Assembly (NCBI GenBank): GCA_046717125.1
Contig: JBKJVQ010000247.1
Coordinates: 1 to 24,412, forward strand
Source: JBKJVQ01 sp046717125
GTDB lineage: Bacteria; Pseudomonadota; Alphaproteobacteria; Rhizobiales; Methyloligellaceae
Reading direction: 5' to 3'
DNA: 24,412 bases
A program made the position numbers and the translations under genes. Under the pieces are notes generated by a model. The model did no database searches. It was not told the origin of the DNA and saw nothing but the letters and a program-made list of their open reading frames with translations. Below, in pieces: positions 1 through 8,122 of the stretch (positions are counted from its first letter, which is position 1; every line of letters starts with the position of its first letter).

Positions 1-1
1 G

Positions 2-154
2 GACGCACAGGCTCTGGCGGAAGCCATGCTGGCGATGCTGAAGCGGCCTGACCGCATCACGCGCATGGCGGTTGAGAGCCGGAAGCTCGCCGAGCAGCTG
101 TTCGACGTGCGGCTCGTCAATCGCGTCATGCTCGACGCACTGGGACTGTCCTGA
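2..154 (+). CDS. Glycosyltransferase, C-terminal end (partial)
   Basis: This is the last 50 codons of a gene that begins left of the window. The reading frame starts at base 2 and ends in TGA at 152-154. The peptide (DAQALAEAMLAML, then a basic helix, then EQLFDVRLVNRVMLDALGLS) has the pattern at the C-terminus of GT-B, family 4-type glycosyltransferases: an acidic 'DAxALAxAM' helix, a basic helix, and a final F-D-V-x-x-V-N segment. Its stop codon overlaps the ATG of the next gene by one base, so the two are translationally coupled. A sugar aminotransferase follows, so the pair probably belongs to a polysaccharide or glycolipid locus extending leftwards. The catalytic part is not visible; family is moderately sure, substrate unknown. 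Confidence 0.6.
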   Translation, partial: DAQALAEAMLAMLKRPDRITRMAVESRKLAEQLFDVRLVNRVMLDALGLS

Positions 155-1326
155 TGAGCGTTCCGTTTGCCGAAGGCCAGGGTTGGCCGACCTACGGCGA
201 AGACGAAATCGAGGCCGTGGCGGCGACGCTCCGCTCCGGGCGCGTGAACCAGTGGACGGGCGAGAATGTCAAACGTTTCGAGCGGTCGTTCGGCGAGCGA
301 TTTGGCATGCCGCACGCAATCGCACTGGCCAACGGGTCCGTGGCTCTGGAACTCGCGCTGCTTTCTCTTGGGATCGGTCCCGGCGACGAAGTGATCGTCA
401 CGCCGCGCAGCTTCGTCGCATCGGCCGCCTGTGTCTCTCTGGTCGGAGCGACGCCCGTGTTTGCGGATGTCGACCGCGACTCGCAGAACATTACGGCGGA
501 AACAATCGGTGTACGGATTACACCGCGCACTAAGGCTGTCATCCCGGTGCACCTCGCCGGCTGGCCTTGCGGCATGGGGCCGATCATGGCTCTGGCCGAT
601 AAACGTGGGCTGAAGGTGATCGAGGATTGCGCGCAAAGTCCCGGCGCGGAGATCGATGGCAAATTGGCCGGCAGCTTGGGTCACGCGGCGGCGCATTCGT
701 TCTGCCAGGACAAGATCATCACGACGGGCGGCGAAGGCGGCATGCTCCTGTTCCGTGACGAAGCGCCATTCGAGAAGGCGTGGTCATTCAAGGATCACGG
801 CAAGAATCGCGCTGTTGCGCAGGGTCCGTCCGCAGGTCCCGGCTTTCGCTATGTCCATGACATCGTCGGCACGAACTGGCGCATGACCGAGATACAGGCC
901 GCTATCGGCCTCGTTCAGCTCCAGAAGCTCGATGGCTGGCTCGCGCGGAGGGCCGAGAACGGCGCGATCTTCCGGAAAGCATTCGTCCGCTGTCCCGCGC
1001 TGCGCACGCCTTGGCCCTCAAGCGATATCCGGCATGCGTGGTACAAGTTCTATGCGTTCGTCGTGCCCGAGCGGCTCAAAGCCGGGGCGACGCGCGACAC
1101 CGTCCTGAACGGGCTGGTCGAAGTCGGCATACGTGCTTTTTCGGGAAGTTGCCCTGAAATCTATCGCGAGAAAGCCTTCGCCGGACTCCCCACGCCGGAT
1201 TGTCCAAACGCCGTAATTTTAGGGGAGACGAGTTTGATGTTCGAAATTCATCCGACGCTCGACCAGCGCGGCCTTGCGGACACCGCTTCGCGCGTCGCGG
1301 ATATCGTCATGGAGCACACGGCGTAG
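154..1326 (+). CDS. DegT/DnrJ/EryC1/StrS-family sugar aminotransferase
   Basis: This 390-aa protein belongs to the PLP-dependent aminotransferases that aminate keto-sugar nucleotides for surface polysaccharides and glycosylation. Visible family marks are the N-terminal GWPTYGEDEIEAV segment, the ANGSVALELAL cofactor-phosphate loop, the VIEDCAQSPGAEIDGK block, the presumed Schiff-base lysine in SFCQDKIITTGGEGGM, and the NWRMTEIQAAIGLVQLQKL motif. The length is normal for the family (about 370-400 aa). The ATG overlaps the TGA of the upstream glycosyltransferase, which supports this start and a shared transcript. It ends 55 bp before the convergent solute-binding-like gene. The exact sugar cannot be read from sequence; the 'SFCQDK' variant of the lysine block should be useful for assigning a subfamily. 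Confidence 0.88.
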   Translation: MSVPFAEGQGWPTYGEDEIEAVAATLRSGRVNQWTGENVKRFERSFGERFGMPHAIALANGSVALELALLSLGIGPGDEVIVTPRSFVASAACVSLVGATPVFADVDRDSQNITAETIGVRITPRTKAVIPVHLAGWPCGMGPIMALADKRGLKVIEDCAQSPGAEIDGKLAGSLGHAAAHSFCQDKIITTGGEGGMLLFRDEAPFEKAWSFKDHGKNRAVAQGPSAGPGFRYVHDIVGTNWRMTEIQAAIGLVQLQKLDGWLARRAENGAIFRKAFVRCPALRTPWPSSDIRHAWYKFYAFVVPERLKAGATRDTVLNGLVEVGIRAFSGSCPEIYREKAFAGLPTPDCPNAVILGETSLMFEIHPTLDQRGLADTASRVADIVMEHTA

Positions 1327-1381
1327 ATCGGAGCTGGACGAGGTCCCGCAGCGCAAGCTCTCGGCCATGTTCCGGACGACG

Positions 1382-2995
1382 CTACTGAGCTTTTCTTACC
1401 GAACCGGCGACTGAGGGCGCACGCCTGCGCTTTGCATTCCTCTTGCCGGCAGCCTTCTGGCCTCCTGCCTTCTTGTTGGCAGCTTTCGGTTTCCGCTTGG
1501 GGGGAGCCGCCGCTCCATCTTTCCTTTCCTCGTTCTCTGCGGCCGCCGGCGCCACCTTGTCTTCCGGCTTGGCAGGCTCCGGCGGCTTCTCGTCACTTGC
1601 TATCGGCGTGGGGTCGGGAAACTTGCGCCAGGCTTCGAGTTTCGGCGCGATGCGCTCGCGATGCTTGCTCCACCAGATCGCGTCGAACCGGAGCCCGTTG
1701 TCGAGGCGTTCACCTGCTGTCGGCGCGAAATCGCGCATGTCGACATCGACCTCGGCGTGCTTGCCGACCATGCCCGACGCCGACTTGCGCGCGGGAGCGT
1801 AGGGGAACCAGCGGGATTGCTCCGCCATGCGCTTGGGGTCGGTCGCGAATTTCACGAAGCGGAGCGCCTGATCGGCGTTCCGCGCATCCTTCGGTATCGC
1901 CCAGTAGTCGAGTTCCCAGATCGCGCCATCCCAGATCCGCCCAAGCGCCTGCTTTTCGACTACGGACGCCGTGAAGACGCGCCCGTTGAACGCAAGCGCC
2001 ATCGTCACGTCGTCATTGGCCAACATGCGCAACGGTTCGCGCGCGCTCGTCCACCAGACGATGTCGTCGCGGATGCGATCGAGAACGGCGAGCGCCCGAG
2101 CCACACCGTCGTCGGATTCGAGAGCCGTATAGACTTCTGCCGGCTTAACCCCGTCGGCGAGTAGCGCGATTTCCAGCGTGTATTCGGGGCCTTCGGGCAA
2201 AGCGCGCTTGCCCGGAAACTTCTTGACGTCGAGGAGATCGGCGAGACGGCCCGGCGTGTCATTCTTGAATTTCGCCGCATTGAATACGACCAGCGAAGAC
2301 CAGACGGAGTTGGCGATGCCGCAGGGCTCAATGCCCCCTGCTACAAAGTCATCCGCGGCCTTCAAGTCGACGGGGCCATTGGGCAGATCGGCCGGGTCCA
2401 GCTTCATGAGTTTGCCGTCATCGCAAAGGCGGCTCAGAGCCAATCTGTCGAGATCCGCGACGTCCCATCCGCCGATCTTTTCGGCGATCGTAGCGATCTG
2501 GCCGTCATGCACGGCTGTCTCAACTTTCGCGCCGCCGTCCGCCGTGAACGGGTCGAAGAACGCTACCTTCTGGGAGTCCGCGTACGCGCCCGACCATGAG
2601 CCCACAACGAGCGCATCGGATCGCGTGGCCTCCGCAGCCTTCTTCGTCTCCTCGGCTCTCCTCGCGGCGTCGGCCTTTCTAGCGTCTTCGGCCTTCTTTG
2701 CGGCTTCCGCTTGCCTTGCTTCGTTCGCCTTTTTCGCGGCGTCAGCCTTTTTGGCGACTTCTGCTTTCCGGGACGCTTCCGCCTTCGCCTTCAGATCGCC
2801 CGGACTGCCTGGAATGGAATTAGCGGGGGCAACCTCTCTCTTCAGCGCCGGCGGAGCCTTTTTGGGGGGAGCGACGGGTTTGACCTGTTTGGAGGGGTTG
2901 GGCTTCCACTCGATTCCATGCGCGACCGGCCCCGCGCACCACAGAGCGCAGGCGGCGGCAAAAACGATCGCGCAAAGCTGCATTTTCGGCATCAT
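1382..2995 (-). CDS. Solute-binding-like protein with Lys/Ala coiled coil and basic tail
   Basis: 537 aa from the ATG at 2995, which lies 26 bp past the asmA-like stop. The frame stays open to 3139, but that would overlap asmA by over 100 bp and bury the signal peptide. Order: hydrophobic signal sequence (about residues 5-27), Pro/Lys linker, Lys/Ala/Glu coiled coil (about 68-126), a body resembling spermidine/iron-type periplasmic binding proteins (about 128-450; e.g. WDVADLDRLALSRLCDDG, PCGIANSVWSSLVVFN, WWTSAREPLRMLANDDVTMALAFNGR, ALRFVKFATDPKRM), then an acidic/Pro stretch and a very basic Lys/Arg/Ala C-terminus (about 490-537). Role is inferred: periplasmic binding of an unknown ligand. 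No permease of its own is adjacent. It is the last gene of the leftward iron cluster. The coil and tail are unusual for binding proteins. Confidence 0.75.
   Translation of the reverse strand: MMPKMQLCAIVFAAACALWCAGPVAHGIEWKPNPSKQVKPVAPPKKAPPALKREVAPANSIPGSPGDLKAKAEASRKAEVAKKADAAKKANEARQAEAAKKAEDARKADAARRAEETKKAAEATRSDALVVGSWSGAYADSQKVAFFDPFTADGGAKVETAVHDGQIATIAEKIGGWDVADLDRLALSRLCDDGKLMKLDPADLPNGPVDLKAADDFVAGGIEPCGIANSVWSSLVVFNAAKFKNDTPGRLADLLDVKKFPGKRALPEGPEYTLEIALLADGVKPAEVYTALESDDGVARALAVLDRIRDDIVWWTSAREPLRMLANDDVTMALAFNGRVFTASVVEKQALGRIWDGAIWELDYWAIPKDARNADQALRFVKFATDPKRMAEQSRWFPYAPARKSASGMVGKHAEVDVDMRDFAPTAGERLDNGLRFDAIWWSKHRERIAPKLEAWRKFPDPTPIASDEKPPEPAKPEDKVAPAAAENEERKDGAAAPPKRKPKAANKKAGGQKAAGKRNAKRRRAPSVAGSVRKAQ
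2618..2794 (-). repeat. Low-complexity Lys/Ala/Glu coiled-coil coding repeat
   Basis: This stretch encodes about 59 residues built from irregular 6-8-residue units such as AEVAKKADAAKK, AEAAKKAEDARK and ADAARRAEETKK. The pattern predicts one long charged helix, as in the middle domain of TolA. On the opposite strand the same bases give an Ala/Phe/Ser-rich open frame, an artefact of the repeat. Confidence 0.8.
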
Positions 2996-3021
2996 GCTCT
3001 CAAACTCGGATCGCGTTCGAC

Positions 3022-4845
3022 TCAGCGCCGCCAGCGCGCTTCTTCCAGCCGAGACTGCCGACGCACCGGGTAGAGATTTGGTGGCCGTTTGGGCCAGACC
3101 GCGGGCCGTTGCGTTGGCTCGATCTCCGGCGTCTCCCACGAGCCGCCGATAAGAAACGCGTGGCGTTCTACGCCGCTCGGCGCACCGAGCGAGGAAGCGC
3201 TCACCGGCGACTGTTCGAGCGTCGCCGCGCCGTTCAACTCAAGAGCCGTCATGTCGACCTGAACGCCGCCTCTCACCACACCGATCGCAGTCGTCATTTC
3301 AAGACTGTCGCAGACCGCCTTACCTCCAGTAAGGCCGCAGTCCACGGACAGCCGGCTGAAAGCTGTCTGTCCGCCGAGTTCGACGGGACTGAGGTCGCGT
3401 GACCGCGCCTGCGTGAGGAGCCGCTGCAGATCGATCGCGACATAGCCCGATTCGGCGCGCGCCCGCAGCGTGCCGCGTAGGCTTGCGGTCACTTCCGGAG
3501 CGTCGCGGCCGCTTGCCGTTACATCGAACGCGATATCGCTACGCCCGCCAATGCCAGGATTATGAACGATGCGCCCGAGACAGTCGTTCGTGTCCACGCC
3601 GCGCAGGTCACCGCGCGCAACGAGCCGGGCCGGCGATCGTGCGGCATTCAGCTTGGCGCGACCGGAAGCCGAACCGCCGCAAACGCTGGCTTCGGCCAGT
3701 TCGACGACAACCGAGCCGGCCATGGCGTGGACCGTGCCGGCGGCGTCGGCTGCGTGGAAATCGGACGAGCGAACGGCAGCGGCGGAAATGCGGAAGTCGG
3801 CGTCGAAATGATGGGCAAGCGGGACTTCGAGGCTTGTGAGCAAATTGCGGTCGAGATAGGGGCCGAGATTGAGAGTCTCGAAGGCGAGCGTGCCCTGAAC
3901 GAACGGCCGTACACCGCCGAGCGTGACCGCCAGCGCGCCTTCGGCCCCGTTGCCATCGAGTTCGAACCGGCCGTCGTCGATCGCGAGAGTCGCGCCGGAC
4001 CAGGCCAGCACGCCCGTAGCCCCGAAGGCGCGAAGCGACTGGCCTTTCGGCGCACCGTTACCCGCCCACCGCAGCATGTCACGTAGCGAGGGAGACTTGA
4101 TTTCGACGGCGCCGGTCATCGCAAAGGCATCCGACAACGACGCCAGTCCGTCGAACGTGGCTTGAAGCGGCGCGGATTCAATCCGCGCGCGGAATGGGAT
4201 GGTCGCGCCGGTTTCACCGTTCTCGATGCCATCCCCGGAAAGAGTGACCTGGACCGCCTCGTCGCGCCACGCGAACTGCGCTTTGCCCGACAGGCCGTCG
4301 GCCCGGTCAAAATCGAATTGCGCATTGACCGCTTTGAGCGCGTAACCCGCGCCCCGCGCATCGTCGATCGTCATATGTCCGTCCGTGACGACCAGCGTTT
4401 CGAACGGAATTTCGCTCAGCAGAGTCGCAACGTCCGCTCCTCGGCCTTTGGCGTTGCGCGCATCGATCAGAATGTGAGGCTTGTGCAGTGCAACTTCGCC
4501 TACCGCAATCCGGCCGAGCACGAGTTGCCAGAACGAAAACGATATCGCCGCCTTTTCGGCCTCGATGCGCTCGACCATCGGGAGATTGCCGCCGGTCAAA
4601 ACAAATCCGCGCGCGCGTATTTCGGGCGGAAAGAGCCCTAGCGAAACCGGACCGGAGAGGGTCGCCTTGCCGCCGCTCCACCGATCGATCTGCACAAGGA
4701 GCTTATCGCGCCAGCCGGGTCCCTGAAACAGGCCGATCATGCCGATGAGAAAGGGAACGAACAGAAGCGGGGTCAGAAGCAGAAGATAGCGCCAGCGAAG
4801 CGCGAGGCCGCGTGTGCCGGTTCCTCGATCGCCTTGCGCGAGCAT
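3022..4845 (-). CDS. AsmA-family envelope protein
   Basis: This 607-aa protein has a short cytoplasmic basic start, one membrane segment (about residues 19-42, WRYLLLLTPLLFVPFLIGMIGLF), and a long periplasmic region. The residues after the anchor (LLVQIDRWSGGKATLSGPVSLGLFPPEIRARGFVLTG) match the AsmA N-terminal domain, and the C-terminal part (LRARAESGYVAIDLQRLLTQ..., LSVDCGLTGGKAVCDSLEMTTAIGVVRGGVQVDM) matches the AsmA C-terminal repeat. AsmA-like proteins act in lipid transport and outer-membrane assembly. Start: a GGGGGA Shine-Dalgarno lies just upstream of the ATG. It follows the iron permease by about 100 bp in the same direction, so cotranscription is possible but not shown. A direct role in iron uptake is not established. 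Confidence 0.85.
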   Translation of the reverse strand: MLAQGDRGTGTRGLALRWRYLLLLTPLLFVPFLIGMIGLFQGPGWRDKLLVQIDRWSGGKATLSGPVSLGLFPPEIRARGFVLTGGNLPMVERIEAEKAAISFSFWQLVLGRIAVGEVALHKPHILIDARNAKGRGADVATLLSEIPFETLVVTDGHMTIDDARGAGYALKAVNAQFDFDRADGLSGKAQFAWRDEAVQVTLSGDGIENGETGATIPFRARIESAPLQATFDGLASLSDAFAMTGAVEIKSPSLRDMLRWAGNGAPKGQSLRAFGATGVLAWSGATLAIDDGRFELDGNGAEGALAVTLGGVRPFVQGTLAFETLNLGPYLDRNLLTSLEVPLAHHFDADFRISAAAVRSSDFHAADAAGTVHAMAGSVVVELAEASVCGGSASGRAKLNAARSPARLVARGDLRGVDTNDCLGRIVHNPGIGGRSDIAFDVTASGRDAPEVTASLRGTLRARAESGYVAIDLQRLLTQARSRDLSPVELGGQTAFSRLSVDCGLTGGKAVCDSLEMTTAIGVVRGGVQVDMTALELNGAATLEQSPVSASSLGAPSGVERHAFLIGGSWETPEIEPTQRPAVWPKRPPNLYPVRRQSRLEEARWRR

Positions 4846-4859
4846 GAATCCCCCGATTC
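4846..4859. promoter_or_regulatory. Two GANTC sites as an inverted pair around the asmA-like ribosome site
   Basis: The bases immediately upstream of the asmA-like ATG read GAATCCCCCGATTC on the + strand: two CcrM-type GANTC sites in inverted orientation, separated by four C. On the mRNA the G run forms the Shine-Dalgarno, placed in the loop of a five-bp stem. A third GANTC (GATTC, 4921-4925) lies just upstream. Whether methylation or the small stem affects expression is unknown. Confidence 0.4.
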
Positions 4860-4947
4860 GAGATACGGCGCCGTGAATTCGTCGGGTCGCTTACCCGCGC
4901 GCCTTTCAGACCTCCGGACTGATTCCGCGTCCAGATGGACAGAAAAT

Positions 4948-6675
4948 TCATGTCAAAGCGGCGGAAAAACGGCGATCCGGGCTATTCTTCCGGAATATCA
5001 ACGATGTCGTCGCATGCAGCAGCAGTACGGGCGCTATGCCGGCTGCGACAATCGCGAGCGCGGGAAGCGATGCTTCGGCGAAGCGTTCGAGAGATGCGGA
5101 CAGGTAGACCTGCGTCGCCAGCGTTTCGAAATTGAACGGGCGCAGCAGGAGCGTTGCGGGCAATTCCTTCATCGCATCGACAAACACAAGGACAGCGGCT
5201 CCGAACAGCGCTGGCGCAAGCAGGGGGACATGGACCTCGAACAGAGCGCGCGCAGGAGATCTGCCGAGGGTTCGCGCCGCTGCGTCCATATTCGGCGACG
5301 CCTTCCGGAAGCCGGCTTCGACCCCGTTCGATGCGACTGCAAGAAAACGGCACACATACGCGATGAGGAGTGCCGCGACGGAGCCAGACAGGATCAATCC
5401 GGTGGGCGCGCCGAAGAGGCGCTCGGCCAAATCGCTGACCGCGTTGTCGAACCAGGCGAGTGGCGCAAGCAATCCTACGGCAAGCACGGTTCCCGGCACG
5501 GCGTATCCGATGCCCGCGACCCGGACAATTGTGGGTGTCGATCCAGTGGGGCGCAATCGGTGCGCATAGGCGAGCACGACGCCGCAGACGACAGTGATCG
5601 CGGATGCGGCGAACGCGAGAAGCATGCTGTTTCCCGCCGATCTCAGGAACGCGGCCGCCTGCGCCTGGGCGTCTCTGGTCAATGCGCCGTCAACCAGCAC
5701 GGCGGCAGGCAGCAGAAAGCCCAGCAGGATCGGAAGGAAGCAGGCCAGCATAGCCAGCATCTGCCCCGGACCGGACAGGTCCTGCATCGGCATCAGGCGA
5801 TGCACGCCGCCCAGCGCATGGAAACGCCGTCCACGTCGCGCGAGCTTTTCGGCGACCAGCAGCGCCACGGCAATCAGCAGCAACGCGCAGGCGATCTGCG
5901 CCGCGCCCGCCAGACTGCCGCGTTGGAGCCAGGTTTGATAGATCGACACGGTCAGGGTCTGCACGCCAAGCAGTTCGACCGCGCCGATATCGTTGATCGT
6001 TTCCATCAGCGCGAGCGCGACGCCTGCGGCGACGGCCGGGCGTGCCATGGGAAGCGCGATGCGGAAGAAGCATGACCACGGCCCGTGACCGAGGGTACGT
6101 CCAGCCTCAAGCGCCGAGACAGATTGCTGAAGGAAGCTCGCTCGCGCGGTGATGTAGACGTATGGGTAGAGCACGAGCGAGAGGAGAACGATCGCGCCTT
6201 CCAGCGAGCGCACGCTCGGAAACCAGTAATCGGCCGCGCTCTGGAACCCGAAGGCGGTGCGAATCCCGGTCTGGACCCAGCCCGAATAATCGAACAATTC
6301 GAGGTAACAAAAAGCGACGATGTAGGTTGGCATCGCCAATGGCAGAACGAGCAGCCACGCGAACCAGCGACGACCTGGAAATGTGCAGCACGAGACCAGC
6401 CAGGCGGTCGTCACACCGATCAAAAGCGTCAGGCATCCGACGCCCGCCATCAGCAATAGAGTACGTCCGAACGCGCGCGGCAGGATCGTCGCGGCAAGGT
6501 GCCGCCATGCCTCGCCATCGGCGCCGGTGGCAATGACCACGATGGAGACAACCGGAAGGCAGGCCACGAGCGCGATCGCCCAGGTAGCTACCGTCCAACC
6601 CGAAATGCCGGGTCGCCGCGCGCGATGCGATAGAACGTCCGTGAGCGGAGATTCTTCGGCGACGCCAACCATCAT
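4948..6675 (-). CDS. fbpB: Iron(III) ABC transporter permease, duplicated FbpB/SfuB type
   Basis: This inner-membrane protein moves ferric iron delivered by the periplasmic binding protein. From the chosen ATG it is 575 aa with about 12 hydrophobic helices in two homologous halves. Each half carries an EAA loop contacting the ATPase: SALEAGRTLGHGPWSCFFRIALPMARP in the first and MDAAARTLGRSPARALFEVHVPLLAP in the second. The frame stays open to 6753, but the extra 26 codons are AT-richer and look non-coding, so I prefer the ATG at 6675 (6672 is equally possible); no start has a strong ribosome site. It lies 150 bp downstream of the iron-binding protein gene in the same direction. The ABC ATPase (fbpC) is not in the window. 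Confidence 0.9.
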   Translation of the reverse strand: MMVGVAEESPLTDVLSHRARRPGISGWTVATWAIALVACLPVVSIVVIATGADGEAWRHLAATILPRAFGRTLLLMAGVGCLTLLIGVTTAWLVSCCTFPGRRWFAWLLVLPLAMPTYIVAFCYLELFDYSGWVQTGIRTAFGFQSAADYWFPSVRSLEGAIVLLSLVLYPYVYITARASFLQQSVSALEAGRTLGHGPWSCFFRIALPMARPAVAAGVALALMETINDIGAVELLGVQTLTVSIYQTWLQRGSLAGAAQIACALLLIAVALLVAEKLARRGRRFHALGGVHRLMPMQDLSGPGQMLAMLACFLPILLGFLLPAAVLVDGALTRDAQAQAAAFLRSAGNSMLLAFAASAITVVCGVVLAYAHRLRPTGSTPTIVRVAGIGYAVPGTVLAVGLLAPLAWFDNAVSDLAERLFGAPTGLILSGSVAALLIAYVCRFLAVASNGVEAGFRKASPNMDAAARTLGRSPARALFEVHVPLLAPALFGAAVLVFVDAMKELPATLLLRPFNFETLATQVYLSASLERFAEASLPALAIVAAGIAPVLLLHATTSLIFRKNSPDRRFSAALT

Positions 6676-6825
6676 GTCCCGTACAAGGAAGCGAGTGCGT
6701 TGCCACGCGCTACTATAGTGAATTTCTCGGGCTCCGGCGCGAATGGCCGGCATTGCGGTCGCCTGAGCTGCGTCTCCGTCTAGAGCGACTTAACATCTTT
6801 TAAGGAAAACCGGTCGTCCGCTTTT

Positions 6826-7875
6826 CTACGATCCCGGCCCGTCGTCAAAACCAACTTTGTCGACCAGCTCGCTCGCCTGTTTGCGATGGCGGGCGATTTC
6901 GGCTAGCGGCAGGGGATCGGCTTTCAACGAGCCAAATGACTGCACCATCGGGGAGACCGCTACGCCGTCCTTGACTGGATATTCGTGATTAACTTCGGCA
7001 TAGATGCGCTGCGCTTCGTCCGTAGTCAGATATTCCATGAGCTTAAGTGCGTTGTCGCGATTAGGGGCGGCGGCGCCCAGCACCATGCCGGAGACATTCA
7101 CGTGTGCGCCGCGCCCCTCCGCGTTTGGGAACAGCACCTTTACGGACTCAGCCCATTGCTTCTGCTCAGGCTCTTCCTCGTTTAGGCGCATCTGGGCCAT
7201 GTAATAGGTATTGCCGAGAGAAATGTCGCACTCTCCCGCAAATATCGACTTCACCTGCGAGCGATCGCTGCCGCCGGGCTTGACCGCGAGGTTGGCTTTC
7301 ACCTCCTTCAGCCATTTCTCGGTTTTCTCCCGTCCATGATGAGCAATCAACGATGCGATCAGCGCGATGTTGTAATCATGCTGGCCCGGCCGCGTGCAAA
7401 TCTTCCCCTTCCATTTCGGATTGCCCAATTCCTCATACCGAATCGCATCCTGCTGCACGCGATCCTTGGAGGCATAGACGATCCGCGCGCGCCGGGTCAG
7501 CGCGAACCAGTGACCTTTCGGATCCCGATAGGCTTCCGGAATCGCGGCCGCGATCGCGTCCGACTTCACAGGCTGCGTGACGCCGCTGTCGACGGCCTGG
7601 GTGAGGCGGCCAATATCGACGGTCAGAAGAATATCGCCTGGACTGTTTTTCCCCTCGGCCGCCATGCGCTCGATGAGACCGTCCTTGGCGTAGATCGTAT
7701 TGACCTTGATGCCGGTCTGTTCGGTGAACGCCTTGAACAAGGGTTCGATAAGATAAGGCTGGCGATACGAATAGACATTGACCTCGCCTTGGGCGGCCGT
7801 CTGTTGCGGGGCTGCCAACACGGCGACGGCGACGGCGAACGCGCCTGTGGCAGCGTGCGAAAAGCGAATGGACAT
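6826..7875 (-). CDS. fbpA: Ferric iron-binding periplasmic protein (FbpA/FutA family)
   Basis: 349 aa. A signal peptide (hydrophobic core about residues 10-22, cleavage probably after the Ala-rich run near residue 29) precedes a mature part starting GEVNVYSYRQPYL. Family marks: VNVYSYR near the N-terminus, FTEQTGIKVNTIYAKDGLIERM, DILLTVDIGRL, and the paired tyrosines Y224-Y225 in GNTYYMAQM, the position of the Fe(III)-ligand tyrosines in FbpA/FutA proteins. The protein captures Fe(III) in the periplasm and hands it to the downstream permease. Its own promoter and a perfect ICE box lie upstream, so control by Irr under iron limitation is likely. Length and fold are normal. The closeness of this gene to the permease and the tyrosine pair make a non-iron substrate unlikely. 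Confidence 0.92.
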   Translation of the reverse strand: MSIRFSHAATGAFAVAVAVLAAPQQTAAQGEVNVYSYRQPYLIEPLFKAFTEQTGIKVNTIYAKDGLIERMAAEGKNSPGDILLTVDIGRLTQAVDSGVTQPVKSDAIAAAIPEAYRDPKGHWFALTRRARIVYASKDRVQQDAIRYEELGNPKWKGKICTRPGQHDYNIALIASLIAHHGREKTEKWLKEVKANLAVKPGGSDRSQVKSIFAGECDISLGNTYYMAQMRLNEEEPEQKQWAESVKVLFPNAEGRGAHVNVSGMVLGAAAPNRDNALKLMEYLTTDEAQRIYAEVNHEYPVKDGVAVSPMVQSFGSLKADPLPLAEIARHRKQASELVDKVGFDDGPGS

Positions 7876-7948
7876 TCAATGACTCCGGGTAATCGTTTTC
7901 GGGGGCCTGACGCTGTGAAGTGACGCGCAGCTCGCCGCCTATCCCGAG

Positions 7949-7977
7949 CATCTAGGTCCAAGACGCCAAAATGTCAA
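7949..7977 (-). promoter_or_regulatory. fbpA promoter (TTGACA - 17 bp - TAGATG)
   Basis: On the minus strand a perfect -35 hexamer TTGACA (7972-7977) is followed after exactly 17 bp by TAGATG (7949-7954), a partial -10 match. Transcription would start near 7942, giving a leader of about 67 nt before the ATG at 7875. The weak -10 fits a promoter that needs an activator, and the ICE box lies just upstream. Confidence 0.6.
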
Positions 7978-7990
7978 CACGCAATACTTG

Positions 7991-8007
7991 ATTAGAAGCG
8001 TTCTAAT
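7991..8007. promoter_or_regulatory. ICE box, putative Irr operator
   Basis: The 17-bp sequence ATTAGAAGCGTTCTAAT is a perfect palindrome around a 3-bp centre. It matches the iron control element bound by rhizobial Irr (TTTAGAA-N3-TTCTAAA) at every position except the outermost bases. It lies 13 bp upstream of the predicted fbpA -35 box and 115 bp upstream of the start codon. A site upstream of -35 rather than over the promoter suggests activation, as known for Irr at iron-transport genes when iron is scarce. Confidence 0.8.
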
Positions 8008-8122
8008 GTTCTATGTGGTAATATTACTTTAAACTGTACTCTACACTTGAAAATGATCCTTGCTGCGACTATAATTATTAAATGCTCATTACATTTCTTT
8101 TTTTCTAGTAATATGCCGCCGT

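Noticed and set aside
2178..3152. A 324-codon open frame on the + strand opposite the coil/tail protein
   Set aside because: Its Ala/Ser/Phe-rich product is the reverse reading of the Lys/Ala repeat; no ribosome site or family resemblance. The minus-strand protein has a signal peptide and recognisable domains.
4834..6075. A 413-codon open frame on the + strand across the permease gene
   Set aside because: The product is Arg/Gln-rich with no motif, the usual shadow of a GC-rich hydrophobic protein. The permease on the other strand carries both EAA loops.
6795..6832. A degenerate copy of the CCGAAAA...TTTTCGG repeat between fbpA and fbpB
   Set aside because: GGAAAACCGG...CTTTTC resembles it loosely, but the arms no longer pair well and part lies inside the fbpA coding end; too weak to call.
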